DNA of 64,000 bases from UBA1847 sp942492205 (GCA_942492205.1 CALODT010000003.1:455290-519289), one strand, 5' to 3'; numbered from the stretch's first letter, positions 37,537 to 46,658 are shown. The notes: a model not told the origin generated them from the sequence alone. Made by a program: numbers and translations.

Positions 37537-38325
37537 ATTCGCATCGCGCTCGGCATCGAATACGACGGTACGGGTTACAACGGCTGGCAGCGTCAGAAGA
37601 CCGGCCTAGGCGTGCAGCAACGTCTCGAGGAGGCGCTGGCGGCGGTTGCCAATGAGGCCGTGGAAATCACTTGCGCAGGACGTACCGACACAGGCGTGCA
37701 TGCCTGCGGGCAGGTCGTGCATTTCGACACCGGCAGCGAACGGAGCAACCGCGGCTGGCTGCTCGGCGCGAACAGCAACCTCCCCGACGACATAAACGTC
37801 ACCTGGGCCCAACGCGTCGACGATGCCTTTCACGCGCGATTCTCTGCGAGCACCCGCAGTTACAGCTATCTCATTCTCAATCGACTGGAGCGATCCGCGC
37901 TGTTTCGCAATCGTGCTTGGTGGGTCTACCAGGCCCTCGATTCGGCAGCGATGCACGACGCAGCACAGCATCTGCTCGGTCGCCACGACTTCTCCGCGTT
38001 CCGGGCGGCCGGCTGCCAGGCGTCCACGCCAATCAGGGAAATAACGGCGATAGCGGTGCGTCGAGACGACGACTGGATCACCCTGACCGTGACCGCCAAC
38101 GCGTTCCTGCAGCACATGGTGCGCAACATTACCGGCTCCCTGGCAGCGGTAGGACTCGGGGAGCAGGATGTCGACTGGATTCGCGTGGTTCTCGAGCAGG
38201 GCGATCGCAAGGCCGGTGGGATTGCCGCGCCGCCGCACGGGCTGACCCTGGTCCGCGTCGATTACCCACCGGAGTTCGGTATCCCGGAGCCGGTGCACTA
38301 CGGTTCAGCGTTAGCTGGCTGTTGA
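37537..38325 (+). CDS. truA: tRNA pseudouridine(38-40) synthase TruA with no standard start codon
   Basis: The conserved N-terminus IRIALGIEYDGTGYNGWQRQ is read in frame from 37537, and the catalytic aspartate is in CAGRTDTGVHA. Between the in-frame fimV stop (37522-37524) and this motif there is no ATG, GTG or TTG; the codons are CGG TTT CGC AAC ATT CGC ATC. Initiation at ATT (37537), as known for E. coli infC, gives 262 residues (E. coli 270). The next standard start, GTG at 37612, would delete the conserved first strand. Other options are readthrough from fimV, which is in the same frame, or a base error. Confidence 0.88.
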   Translation: MRIALGIEYDGTGYNGWQRQKTGLGVQQRLEEALAAVANEAVEITCAGRTDTGVHACGQVVHFDTGSERSNRGWLLGANSNLPDDINVTWAQRVDDAFHARFSASTRSYSYLILNRLERSALFRNRAWWVYQALDSAAMHDAAQHLLGRHDFSAFRAAGCQASTPIREITAIAVRRDDDWITLTVTANAFLQHMVRNITGSLAAVGLGEQDVDWIRVVLEQGDRKAGGIAAPPHGLTLVRVDYPPEFGIPEPVHYGSALAGC

Positions 38326-38350
38326 TTGGCGATACGGATATCATGGCAGC

Positions 38351-39220
38351 ATGAGCTGGTTTGAGAAATTGATGCCGTCGCGCATCAGCACGGAGAAGCG
38401 CACGAAGTCGGTGCCGGAAGGCGTCTGGATCAAGTGTCCGACGTGTGACGCACAGCTGTATCGCAACGAACTCGAGCGCAATGTGCATGTTTGCCCAAAG
38501 TGCAACTACCACATTCGTATTGGTGCCAGGAAACGTCTGAATGCCTTCCTGGATCCCGATTCCCAGCAGGAACTGTCTGCCGGACTCGAGCCGGAAGACC
38601 CGTTGAAGTTCCGCGACAGCAAACGCTATCGCGATCGCTTGTCGGCTGCGCAGAAAAAGACGGGCGAGAAGGACGCGCTGATTAGCGTTACCGGGACCCT
38701 GCATGGTCGCCCTGTGGTCGCCTGCGCTTTCGAATTCGGTTTCATGGGCGGCTCAATGGGCTCCGTTGTCGGGGAACGTTTCGCTCGCGCCGCCCGGCAT
38801 GCGGCCGACAACAACATGCCGCTGATCTGTTTCGCCGCGAGCGGCGGCGCCCGCATGCAGGAGGCGCTGTTTTCGCTATTGCAGATGGCAAAGACGTCGG
38901 CGGCGCTCGCCAACCTGGGCGCAAAGGGCATCCCCTACGTGTCCGTGCTGACGGATCCGACGACCGGTGGTGTCTCGGCCAGTCTCGCTATGCTCGGCGA
39001 TGTGAATATTGCAGAACCGCAGGCACTGATCGGCTTTGCGGGGCCGCGGGTGATCGAGCAGACCGTTGGCCAGAGTCTGCCGGAGGGATTCCAGCGCAGC
39101 GAGTTCCTGCTCGACCACGGTGCTGTCGACATGATCGTTGATCGCCGCAAGATGCGTGACGCAATCGCCGATTTGCTGGCGAAGTTCGAAGGTCGTCCCA
39201 GCCCCGTCCCAGCCACGTAA
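38351..39220 (+). CDS. accD: Acetyl-CoA carboxylase carboxyltransferase subunit beta
   Basis: 289 residues. The N-terminal zinc ribbon CPTCDAQLYRNELERNVHVCPKCNYH is followed by the crotonase-like carboxyltransferase fold with FMGGSMGSVVGERF and SGGARMQEALFSLLQMAK. With AccA it transfers the carboxyl group from biotin to acetyl-CoA. The order truA-accD-folC-dedD-cvpA-purF is the classic gammaproteobacterial cluster. Confidence 0.97.
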   Translation: MSWFEKLMPSRISTEKRTKSVPEGVWIKCPTCDAQLYRNELERNVHVCPKCNYHIRIGARKRLNAFLDPDSQQELSAGLEPEDPLKFRDSKRYRDRLSAAQKKTGEKDALISVTGTLHGRPVVACAFEFGFMGGSMGSVVGERFARAARHAADNNMPLICFAASGGARMQEALFSLLQMAKTSAALANLGAKGIPYVSVLTDPTTGGVSASLAMLGDVNIAEPQALIGFAGPRVIEQTVGQSLPEGFQRSEFLLDHGAVDMIVDRRKMRDAIADLLAKFEGRPSPVPAT

Positions 39221-39228
39221 CAGTCAGC

Positions 39229-40518
39229 ATGCCAACCGCTGCTTCGTCCCTGCCTGAGTGGTTGGCCTGGCTGGAGACGCTGTCGCCCAAAGAGATCGAC
39301 CTCGGCCTGGCGCGCGTCAAGGCGGTGCTCGATCGCCTGTCCCTGGAAATGCCGCGCCATCGTCTGCTGGTCGCCGGCACCAACGGCAAGGGCTCGAGCG
39401 TGACGATGCTCGATGCGCTGCTGCATGCCGCTGATCACAAGGTGGGTGCCTACACCTCCCCGCACCTCATTCGTTACAACGAGAGAATCGCCGTCAACGG
39501 CGCGGCGGTTTCCGATGAGGAGATCGTTGCCGCTTTCGAACGCGTCGAAGCGGTGCGCGACGGTCTGCCCCTGACCTACTTCGAGTACGGCACGCTCGCG
39601 GCGATGGTGATTTTCGCGCAAAGCGAACTCGACGTCTGGATATTGGAGATCGGGCTGGGCGGGCGCCTCGATGCCTGCAACGTGCTGGAGCCTACAGCAT
39701 CGCTGATCACGAACGTCGCCCTGGATCACTGCGACTGGCTTGGCCATGATGTCGAAACTATCGCGTTAGAGAAAGCCGGTGTCATGCGCCACGGCGTGCC
39801 CACGGTATTCGGTTCACGCGATGTGCCGCACACGATCAGGCGCGCAGCAGAAGCCAGCGGCGCGCATCTGTCACTGCCAGGCGACGGTTTTGACTATGAC
39901 GCTTTGCCGGACGGCCGTTGGAACTGGCAGGGCCGGAGTGCGCGCCTGAACGAGCTCCCGCCGCCGCGCCTGCACGGCGCGTTCCAGACGGGCAACGCCG
40001 CTGCTGTGCTGGCGTTGCTGGAGGCGGCCGGCCTGGAAGACGCATTGCGTGCCGAACTTGTGCAGCGGGTGTTGCCCGAGGTAACGCTGGCAGGACGGCT
40101 GCAGACGGTCCGCGCGGCGGGTCGAGACTGGCTGCTGGACGTCGCACACAACCCTGCAGGTGCCGCCGCCCTTGCCGATGCGCTGGCGGCCGAGTCCATG
40201 GCTGGTGAGACCTGGGCCATCGTGGGCATACTCGACGACAAGGATGTCGAGGGTATCGCAAGCTCGCTGGATGCCGTTGTCGACTGCTGGATTGCCGTTA
40301 CGGCAGACAGCCCCCGGGCGATCGCGGCGGATGAACTCGCGCGCCGCATCTCAAACAGCAGAAACCGGCCGTGCAGAATCGCTGACTCCTTGCAGGAGGC
40401 GATGGAATACGCGCAGCGAAATGCCGCGGAAGATGACAGAATACTGCTGACGGGGTCGTTCTTCCTGATCGGTCCCGCGCTGCAGAAGCTTGAGCTATAC
40501 TCGCGACCCGAATCATGA
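39229..40518 (+). CDS. folC: Dihydrofolate synthase/folylpolyglutamate synthase
   Basis: 429 residues. The P-loop is VAGTNGKGSSVTML, preceded by LARVKAVLDRL; further motifs are YTSPHLIRYNERIAVNG, LEIGLGGRLDACNV and LDVAHNPAGAAAL. It adds glutamate to dihydropteroate and to folates. The stop overlaps the start of the SPOR gene. Confidence 0.96.
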   Translation: MPTAASSLPEWLAWLETLSPKEIDLGLARVKAVLDRLSLEMPRHRLLVAGTNGKGSSVTMLDALLHAADHKVGAYTSPHLIRYNERIAVNGAAVSDEEIVAAFERVEAVRDGLPLTYFEYGTLAAMVIFAQSELDVWILEIGLGGRLDACNVLEPTASLITNVALDHCDWLGHDVETIALEKAGVMRHGVPTVFGSRDVPHTIRRAAEASGAHLSLPGDGFDYDALPDGRWNWQGRSARLNELPPPRLHGAFQTGNAAAVLALLEAAGLEDALRAELVQRVLPEVTLAGRLQTVRAAGRDWLLDVAHNPAGAAALADALAAESMAGETWAIVGILDDKDVEGIASSLDAVVDCWIAVTADSPRAIAADELARRISNSRNRPCRIADSLQEAMEYAQRNAAEDDRILLTGSFFLIGPALQKLELYSRPES

Positions 40519-41156
40519 TGGAACGAGCCTTGAAAGAACGGATTATCGGCGCAGCCGTCCTGGTGCTGTTCGCCGTGCTGGTCGTGCCCGTGTTTCTGGA
40601 CGGACCGCCAGTGGAAAGCGAGGTCGTTTCCGAGCGCGTGCTGCTGCCGGGTCAGGAGTCGCAAAAGACACAGACCGTCGTGCTTGAGCGAAACCGAACC
40701 GAGCCGGTGCCCATAGCAAGTGCGCAGCCGGCGCCGGAGCCGGTCAAGAAGCCGGCGGTCGCGACGCCGAAAGCAGCGCAGCAAACGGCCGCAGAGGAAA
40801 CGGCAGCCGAGGAAGCGCCGCAGCCGGTGGTGAAGCCGGCCGAGGCAGCCGTCAAGTCAGAACCGAAGAGTGCCAGCACGGAGACGCGGCAAGCGCCGCC
40901 CAAGCCTGCGGCGGCTTCGACGACCGGAATGTGGGCCGTACAGCTGGGTAGCTTCTCGAGCAAGGAGAACGCCGAGAATCTGGCAGCGAGCTTGCGCAAG
41001 CAGGGCTATGCGGCATTCCTGAGCCAGCTCTCGACCGACGCCGGCCAGCTGCATCGCGTACGTATTGGCCCGCAGAAAGATCGCGAGAGCGCCGAGGCGA
41101 TGGCCAGCCGGCTGCGCAAGGTCGGTCAGGAGGGTCAGGTGGTGCCGCACCCGTGA
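40515..41156 (+). CDS. dedD: SPOR-domain cell-division protein (DedD-like)
   Basis: 213 residues. A short cytoplasmic N-terminus and one membrane helix (IIGAAVLVLFAVLVVPVFL) are followed by a Pro/Ala/Glu-rich periplasmic linker (60-135). A SPOR domain ends the protein (WAVQLGSFSSKENAENLAASLRKQGYAAFL...HRVRIGP). SPOR domains bind denuded glycan strands at the septum. The position between folC and cvpA matches dedD. Confidence 0.9.
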   Translation: MMERALKERIIGAAVLVLFAVLVVPVFLDGPPVESEVVSERVLLPGQESQKTQTVVLERNRTEPVPIASAQPAPEPVKKPAVATPKAAQQTAAEETAAEEAPQPVVKPAEAAVKSEPKSASTETRQAPPKPAAASTTGMWAVQLGSFSSKENAENLAASLRKQGYAAFLSQLSTDAGQLHRVRIGPQKDRESAEAMASRLRKVGQEGQVVPHP

Positions 41157-41195
41157 TAGACTTTCCGCCCCCGTCCGGACTGACCTGACCTGCCG

Positions 41196-41744
41196 ATGCC
41201 TATCATCGACATTATCATTGGCGTTGCACTGCTTGGTTCCGTTGTCGTGGGCATTGTCCGCGGCTTCGTCAAAGAGGCGATATCGACAGCCGCACTGCTT
41301 ATCGCTATATGGGCGTCGCTGTATTTTGGCCCGGCGGTCGGCAACGTATCGTCCAGCTGGCTGACCTCGGAAGGGCTGCAAATGTGGTTTGGCCGTATAC
41401 TGGTCTTTGCCATCATTCTGTCGCTTGGCGGCTTGCTCAGCTGGGGCATATCCAGGTTGATTCGTATGTCGGCGCTGAGCGGTATGGATCGTTTTCTCGG
41501 CTCGCTGTTCGGCGCGGCACGGGGCGTTCTGTTGCTGGGCGTGTTTGTTATCGCCGGTCAGTTCGCCGGTTTCGACGAAGACGAATGGTGGCTGCAATCA
41601 CGCTCTATTCCGCACGCCGCGGTTGTGGCCGACTGGATCAAGGTGATGGCGCCGAAAGGACTGGAATTGTTGATGCCGGATGAGCAGGTGGAGACACTGC
41701 CTGTCGATATTCCGGAAGATCTCGTGAACCCCGGTGCGACCTGA
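41196..41744 (+). CDS. cvpA: CvpA family membrane protein
   Basis: 182 residues with four predicted membrane helices, starting MPIIDIIIGVALLGSVVVGIVRGFVKEAIS, the typical CvpA N-terminus with the RGF(V/L)xE motif. It lies 21 bp before purF, as in E. coli. CvpA is linked to colicin V production and to envelope homeostasis; its molecular role is unknown. Confidence 0.93.
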   Translation: MPIIDIIIGVALLGSVVVGIVRGFVKEAISTAALLIAIWASLYFGPAVGNVSSSWLTSEGLQMWFGRILVFAIILSLGGLLSWGISRLIRMSALSGMDRFLGSLFGAARGVLLLGVFVIAGQFAGFDEDEWWLQSRSIPHAAVVADWIKVMAPKGLELLMPDEQVETLPVDIPEDLVNPGAT

Positions 41745-41765
41745 CGGTCGCGGAGAGACTAAGCC

Positions 41766-43277
41766 ATGTGTGGCGTTGTCGGAATTGTCAGTAACCAGGC
41801 GGTAAATCAGGACCTGTATAACGCGTTGACCGTGATGCAACACCGTGGCCAGGATGCGGCTGGTATTGTGACCTGGAGTGAGCAGGACGGTCTTGCGCAG
41901 CGCAAGACCAACGGCCTGGTCAGGGATGTATTCCGTCACCGACACATGATGCGTCTGAAGGGCAACGTCGGCATCGGCCATGTTCGCTACCCGACGGCCG
42001 GCGGCTCCAAGTCCTCGGAAGCGCAGCCGTTCTACGTCAACTCGCCTTACGGTATCTGCCTTGCGCATAACGGCAATCTCACCAATTTTGACGAGCTTGC
42101 GTCGCTGCTTATCGACGAGGACCGTCGTCACCTGAGCACGAACTCGGATTCCGAAGTCCTGCTCAATGTTTTCGCCCACGAACTGCAGCGCGTCGTAAAC
42201 GGCAGCCCGACCCCTGAGAATATCTTCGAAGCCGTAGCGGCCGTGCACAGGCGTTGCACCGGAGGCTACGCCGTGGTCGCGATGATTATCGGCTACGGTA
42301 TCGTCGCGTTTCGTGATCCGCACGGCATCCGGCCGCTCGTACTTGGCAAACGAAAGGTCAATGGACACAAGGATTACATGGTTGCGTCGGAAAGCGTCGC
42401 CCTGGATTCGTTGCAGTTCAAACGGGTACGCGACGTCGGTCCGGGCGAGTGCCTGTTCATCGAGAATAACGGCACGCTGCATGCCCGCGACTACGATGGC
42501 GAGACGTGTCACCGACCCTGCATCTTCGAGTACGTCTATTTCGCGCGGCCCGATTCGATTCTTGACGACCTTTCGGTGTACAAGGCGCGCCTGCGCATGG
42601 GCGAGCAGCTGGCCGGGAAGATAGTCCGCGATTTTCCCGATCACGACATCGACGTCGTTATTCCCATACCGGATACGAGTCGCACCGCGGCCCTGCAGGT
42701 TGCCTACCACCTCGGCGTCAAGTATCGCGAGGGCTTTATCAAGAACCGCTACATCGGTCGAACCTTCATCATGCCGGGTCAGGCGGAAAGGGCACAGTCG
42801 GTGCGCCGCAAGCTGAACGCCATCGATCTAGAGTTTCGCAAGAAAAACGTGCTGCTCGTTGATGACTCGATCGTTCGCGGCACCACCTCGCAGCAGATCA
42901 TCAAGCTGGCGCGGGACGCCGGCGCCCGGAAAGTGTACTTCGCCTCCGCAGCGCCGCCGGTTCGATATCCCAATGTCTACGGCATCGACATGCCCGCAGC
43001 GTCAGAGCTGATTGCCAATGGCAGAACGGTCGAAGAAATTCAGGAGATCATTGGCGCTGACCGGCTGATCTACCAGGACCTGCACGGCCTGATTCGATCG
43101 GTGCGCCATGGCAACTCTGCGATTCGTGAATTCGATACGTCGTGTTTTTCCGGGGAGTATGTAACGGGCGATGTAACCCGCGAATACCTTGATGAACTGG
43201 AAGCGCGTCGTAACGACGCGGCCAAAAACACGCGCAAGTCCAAGGACAATCCGACGTCCAACGTGGTGTCGTTGTAA
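41766..43277 (+). CDS. purF: Amidophosphoribosyltransferase
   Basis: 503 residues. The mature N-terminus is the nucleophile cysteine (MCGVVGIV). The glutaminase domain has RHRMM-like and GHVRYPTAGG segments, and the PRPP loop is VLLVDDSIVRGTTSQQI. It makes phosphoribosylamine, the first committed step of purine synthesis. The length matches E. coli (505). Confidence 0.97.
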   Translation: MCGVVGIVSNQAVNQDLYNALTVMQHRGQDAAGIVTWSEQDGLAQRKTNGLVRDVFRHRHMMRLKGNVGIGHVRYPTAGGSKSSEAQPFYVNSPYGICLAHNGNLTNFDELASLLIDEDRRHLSTNSDSEVLLNVFAHELQRVVNGSPTPENIFEAVAAVHRRCTGGYAVVAMIIGYGIVAFRDPHGIRPLVLGKRKVNGHKDYMVASESVALDSLQFKRVRDVGPGECLFIENNGTLHARDYDGETCHRPCIFEYVYFARPDSILDDLSVYKARLRMGEQLAGKIVRDFPDHDIDVVIPIPDTSRTAALQVAYHLGVKYREGFIKNRYIGRTFIMPGQAERAQSVRRKLNAIDLEFRKKNVLLVDDSIVRGTTSQQIIKLARDAGARKVYFASAAPPVRYPNVYGIDMPAASELIANGRTVEEIQEIIGADRLIYQDLHGLIRSVRHGNSAIREFDTSCFSGEYVTGDVTREYLDELEARRNDAAKNTRKSKDNPTSNVVSL

Positions 43278-43319
43278 CAAGCGGAACGGTGTGCAGTTGA
43301 TCCGCGCGACGATTTACGC

Positions 43320-44528
43320 ATGAGTATCCGGGTCATGATCATCGACGAGCAGGCGGACTTCCGCCAGCTGCTCGCGCACCACATTACCTCGCACTGGCCA
43401 GACGCGATAATCACCGAATACGACCCGGCGGTCGCCGGCCACCTGCCCGATGAATTCTCCGGCGCGGGCAATGACCTGCTGCTCGTCGGTAACCGGCATG
43501 GCGAGGATCGTGAGGGTACAGACGCGCTGCGCCGCTTCGTCGGCAAGCAGGGATCACCGCCAGTCGTTTATTTCGGAGCCGAGGAAGAGCTCGGGGAAAT
43601 CCGCCAGCTGAAGCCAGAAGCGTATTTCATGCGCGAGCGATTCAGTCATGCGTCGCTAATGGTCCGGCTCAGCGACTTGCTGCTGTCGAGAAGCAGTGGC
43701 ACCTCGACCGACTCGCTGTTTGTCGGCGATGTCAGGACCGGCATCTATCCGCTGATAAAAGGCTATCGCTTTATCCGCAGGCTGGGCTCCACCGAGCACT
43801 CCGGCGTCTACCTCGCAGAACGCGAGGCGGAGCACCTCCTGGTCGTACTCAAGGTGTTGAGGCAGGCGGCAGGACCCAACGCGAGTATCGGCGCGTTTGA
43901 CCGTTTCCTGCAGGAGTACGAGACAATCGCCGGCTTGCATCATCCCAATATCGTGAAGATCTACGATCTGGGTGTGGCCGACAACCACGCGCACATCGCC
44001 ATGGAATATCTTGACGGTGGCGATCTTCGCCACAAGATCGATGCCGGTCTGAGCCGCGAAGAGGCGGTCAGCTACCTGCGCCAGATCGCAAGCGCGCTGT
44101 CGGCCGTGCACGCGCAGGGCGTGCTGCATCGTGATCTGAAGCCCGGCAATATCATGTTGCGCAAAGACGGTTCGATTGCACTCATTGATTTCGGTCTCGC
44201 GAAGACCGCGAAACTCGAAAGCGAGATTACTGACAAGGGCGAGATTTTCGGTACACCGTACTACATGAGTCCCGAACAGGGTCACGGTAATAGGGTGGAC
44301 GAACGCAGCGATATCTACAGCCTGGGCGTGCTGTTCTACGAAATGCTGACCGGCAAGAAACCGTACCTGGCCGACACGGCAATGGGCATTATCTACAAAC
44401 ACGCGATGGCACCAATCCCGTTGCTGCCAATCCGTTTCGCGCAGTACCAGATGCTCATCAACCTGATGCTGGCGAAGGCGCCCGAGGACCGGCTGCAACA
44501 CGCCGCGGAGATCGAAGAATGGCTGTGA
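43320..44528 (+). CDS. Hanks-type Ser/Thr kinase with N-terminal pseudo-receiver domain
   Basis: 402 residues. The first 120 have the receiver fold pattern (IRVMIIDEQADFRQLL, NDLLLVGNRHG, PPVVYFGAEEE). The phospho-accepting Asp position reads GN, the conserved Thr is F, and the Lys is not evident, so it cannot be a normal response regulator. The kinase domain (about 147-402) has GSTEHSGVYLAE, VVLKVL with the catalytic lysine, LHRDLKPGN, IDFGLAK and PYYMSPEQ. No membrane helix. Its end overlaps miaE by 10 bp. The role of the pseudo-receiver as a docking or regulatory site is an inference. Confidence 0.88.
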   Translation: MSIRVMIIDEQADFRQLLAHHITSHWPDAIITEYDPAVAGHLPDEFSGAGNDLLLVGNRHGEDREGTDALRRFVGKQGSPPVVYFGAEEELGEIRQLKPEAYFMRERFSHASLMVRLSDLLLSRSSGTSTDSLFVGDVRTGIYPLIKGYRFIRRLGSTEHSGVYLAEREAEHLLVVLKVLRQAAGPNASIGAFDRFLQEYETIAGLHHPNIVKIYDLGVADNHAHIAMEYLDGGDLRHKIDAGLSREEAVSYLRQIASALSAVHAQGVLHRDLKPGNIMLRKDGSIALIDFGLAKTAKLESEITDKGEIFGTPYYMSPEQGHGNRVDERSDIYSLGVLFYEMLTGKKPYLADTAMGIIYKHAMAPIPLLPIRFAQYQMLINLMLAKAPEDRLQHAAEIEEWL

Positions 44529-45142
44529 CGTGCGAGGTACCGGCAAATATCGATCAGTTCCTGCACGAGCCGACGCCCGAAGAGTGGCTGGCCGAAGCAA
44601 GTTGTCGGCTTCCCGAAATGCTGCTCGATCACGCTAACTGTGAGTTGAAGGCTGCCTCGACAGCGCTCGGCTTTCTGTACCGCTATCCGGATCGTGCGGC
44701 GCTCGCGCAGCGCATGTCGAAACTCGCGCGCGAGGAACTCCGGCACTTTGAACAGGTGCGCGCGCTGATGGATGACATGCAGATTCCGTTTCAACGCCTG
44801 AGCGCTTCGCGCTATGCGGGCCGGTTGCGTAACGAGGCGCGCCAGTCGGAGCCGCACAAGCTGCTGGACCTGTTATTGACAGGAGCGTTGATCGAAGCGC
44901 GTTCCTGTGAGCGCTTTGCGCGACTTGCGCCGCGGCTGCCGGAAAAGCTGGCACGTTTTTATGCAGGTCTACTGGCGTCCGAAGCGCGTCACTTCGAGCA
45001 CTACATAGCGTTCGCCCGTTCGGAATGCGGTGTGGACGATGCTGAGATCGACGCGCGCCTTGCCGAACTAAAAGCTGTCGAAGCAGCGCTGGTGACCGAC
45101 CCGGATCCGGAATTTCGCTTTCACTCTGGCCGACCGGTCTAG
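44519..45142 (+). CDS. miaE: tRNA-(ms2io6A37) hydroxylase MiaE
   Basis: 207 residues. Ferritin-like diiron ligands are CELKAAS, EELRHFEQV, GALIEARSCERF and ASEARHFEHY. It hydroxylates the ms2i6A base at position 37 of certain tRNAs using O2. Its ATG lies inside the end of the kinase gene (ATGGCTGTGA), so the two are cotranslated. It ends exactly where the palindromic repeat region begins. Confidence 0.93.
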   Translation: MAVTCEVPANIDQFLHEPTPEEWLAEASCRLPEMLLDHANCELKAASTALGFLYRYPDRAALAQRMSKLAREELRHFEQVRALMDDMQIPFQRLSASRYAGRLRNEARQSEPHKLLDLLLTGALIEARSCERFARLAPRLPEKLARFYAGLLASEARHFEHYIAFARSECGVDDAEIDARLAELKAVEAALVTDPDPEFRFHSGRPV

Positions 45143-45211
45143 TGACGGGGACATTCTAGTATTGACGGGGACATTCTGCTTTGTTGCTGTGCAACAAAGC
45201 AGAATGTCCCC
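45143..45211. repeat. 21-bp perfect hairpin plus a partial direct copy between convergent genes
   Basis: TGACGGGGACATTCT occurs twice as a direct repeat (from 45143 and from 45163). The second copy continues into a perfect hairpin: left arm 45167-45187, loop TGT, right arm 45191-45211, starting GGGGACATTCTGC and ending GCAGAATGTCCCC. It lies directly between miaE (ends 45142) and lpxH (stop at 45211), and shares its first 15 arm bases with the hairpin at 60905. Confidence 0.88.
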
Positions 45212-45939
45212 TAGCTACGCCGCATGACTTCCAGCCGCGGGCCCATGGCATCCCAGCGTACAACGCTGCCATGCTCGAACCAGTCCCCCAACACGATGCG
45301 GCGGCTGGTCCTGTCCTCGAGGTCGATCGTGTGAACTGCGGGTCGATGCGTGTGGCCGTGCAACAGGACGTCAATGTCTCGATTGCGAAAGGTGCCGACC
45401 ACGGCATCCTGATTCACATCCATGATGTCCTCCTCGCCGACCGAGTCGTTGTATGCCTGGCTTTGCTTCCTCGCGTTCTCCGCGAACGCCAGGCGCTCCT
45501 GCAACGGCTTTGCGCGCATCATTGCCTGCCATTCCGGATTGCGGGTCATCAGGCGGACCTGCTGATACTGCTTGTCGTCGATACAAAGCGCATCGCCGTG
45601 GCTTAGCAGGACCTTGTCGCCGTGCAGTTCGATCAGTTCGGGGTCATCGAGAATCGTCACGCCGGTTTCTTCGGCAAACTGCTCGCCGATCATGAAATCG
45701 CGATTACCGTGCATGAAGAACACCGGGACGCCGCTGTCCGTCAGATCACGCAAGGCGCTCTTGATGATCGCGTAGTGTGGGTTCGGATCATCGTCGCCCA
45801 CCCAGGACTCGAACAGATCGCCAAGGATGTAGAGCGCATCGGCCGTGCGTGCTTCGCCGTCGAGAAATGCCAGGAACTGCTGGCCAATCTCCGGCTTGTT
45901 CGCGTCGAGATGCAGGTCCGATATGAAGAGCGTTGTCAT
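45211..45939 (-). CDS. lpxH: UDP-2,3-diacylglucosamine hydrolase
   Basis: 242 residues from the ATG at 45939 (E. coli 240); the open frame extends upstream across the cyclophilin gene without similarity. Metallophosphatase motifs are ISDLHLD, LGDLFESWVGDD, FMHGNRDF, LSHGDALC and LHGHTHRPAVH. It makes lipid X in lipid A synthesis, at the inner membrane surface. Its stop touches the right end of the hairpin. It lies 10 bp downstream of the cyclophilin gene. Confidence 0.95.
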   Translation of the reverse strand: MTTLFISDLHLDANKPEIGQQFLAFLDGEARTADALYILGDLFESWVGDDDPNPHYAIIKSALRDLTDSGVPVFFMHGNRDFMIGEQFAEETGVTILDDPELIELHGDKVLLSHGDALCIDDKQYQQVRLMTRNPEWQAMMRAKPLQERLAFAENARKQSQAYNDSVGEEDIMDVNQDAVVGTFRNRDIDVLLHGHTHRPAVHTIDLEDRTSRRIVLGDWFEHGSVVRWDAMGPRLEVMRRS

Positions 45940-45949
45940 GCCTGTCAGC

Positions 45950-46537
45950 TTACTCGTAGGTGATGCGCGATACTTTCTTGATAATAATCGGAACCTGCGG
46001 CACATCTTTCGAGAATTCGCCGCCGGGACCAGTCTTTGAATTGACGATCTTGTCGACGACGTCCATGCCCTCGATGACGGCGCCAAACACCGTGTAGCCC
46101 CAGCGGCCATTGGAAGCACGCTTGGTGGGGTCGAGGCGGACGTTGTCGGCGACGTTGATAAAGAACTGCGAATTCGCGGAATGCGGGTCATTCGTGCGCG
46201 CCATCGCGATTGTGCCGCGAACGTTCGTCATGCCGTTGCCGGACTCGTTCGGTATTTTTTCATCGGACTGCTTGAGCTTCAGACCGGGCGTGTAACCACC
46301 ACCCTGCGCCATAAAGCCCGGTATAACGCGGTGAAAGATCGTACCGTCGTAAAAGCCGCTGTCGACCAGCTTGAGGATGTGCGCCACGGTCATTGGTGCC
46401 TGCCTGCCATCCAGCTCCAGCTTGATAGTGCCCTCGGAGGTCACCATCTCGATATGCGGGTGAGCCGGTACCTTGTCTGCCGCCAGCGCGGCGGCTGAAC
46501 TCAATAACAGCAACACAGTTAACAGCGTATTTTTCAT
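45950..46537 (-). CDS. Periplasmic peptidyl-prolyl cis-trans isomerase (cyclophilin)
   Basis: 195 residues from the ATG at 46537 with CGGAGGG upstream. Signal peptide MKNTLLTVLLLLSSAAALA. Cyclophilin motifs are FYDGTIFHRVIPGFMAQGGGY, SANSQFFINVADN and YTVFGAVIEGMDVVDKI. It accelerates proline isomerisation of exported proteins, like PpiA. It is cotranscribed with lpxH. Confidence 0.94.
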   Translation of the reverse strand: MKNTLLTVLLLLSSAAALAADKVPAHPHIEMVTSEGTIKLELDGRQAPMTVAHILKLVDSGFYDGTIFHRVIPGFMAQGGGYTPGLKLKQSDEKIPNESGNGMTNVRGTIAMARTNDPHSANSQFFINVADNVRLDPTKRASNGRWGYTVFGAVIEGMDVVDKIVNSKTGPGGEFSKDVPQVPIIIKKVSRITYE

Positions 46538-46629
46538 TATCCCTCCGGGGTCGTGCCAGATTCTGCAAGCGGCAAGATACCAGAGCCAGTGATGGGCGGC
46601 CACGCCACGGAATCCGGCACCAGAAGACC

Positions 46630-46658
46630 TTGCTTGGCTTGCGCGGCGCCCGTATGAT
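46630..46658 (+). promoter_or_regulatory. Promoter of the tRNA-Pro-Arg-His unit
   Basis: TTGCTT (46630-46635), a 17-base spacer, then TATGAT (46653-46658), followed by the GC-rich discriminator CGTGCCCCCGC, typical of stringently controlled stable-RNA promoters. Start about 46665, 50 bp before tRNA-Pro. Confidence 0.7.
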
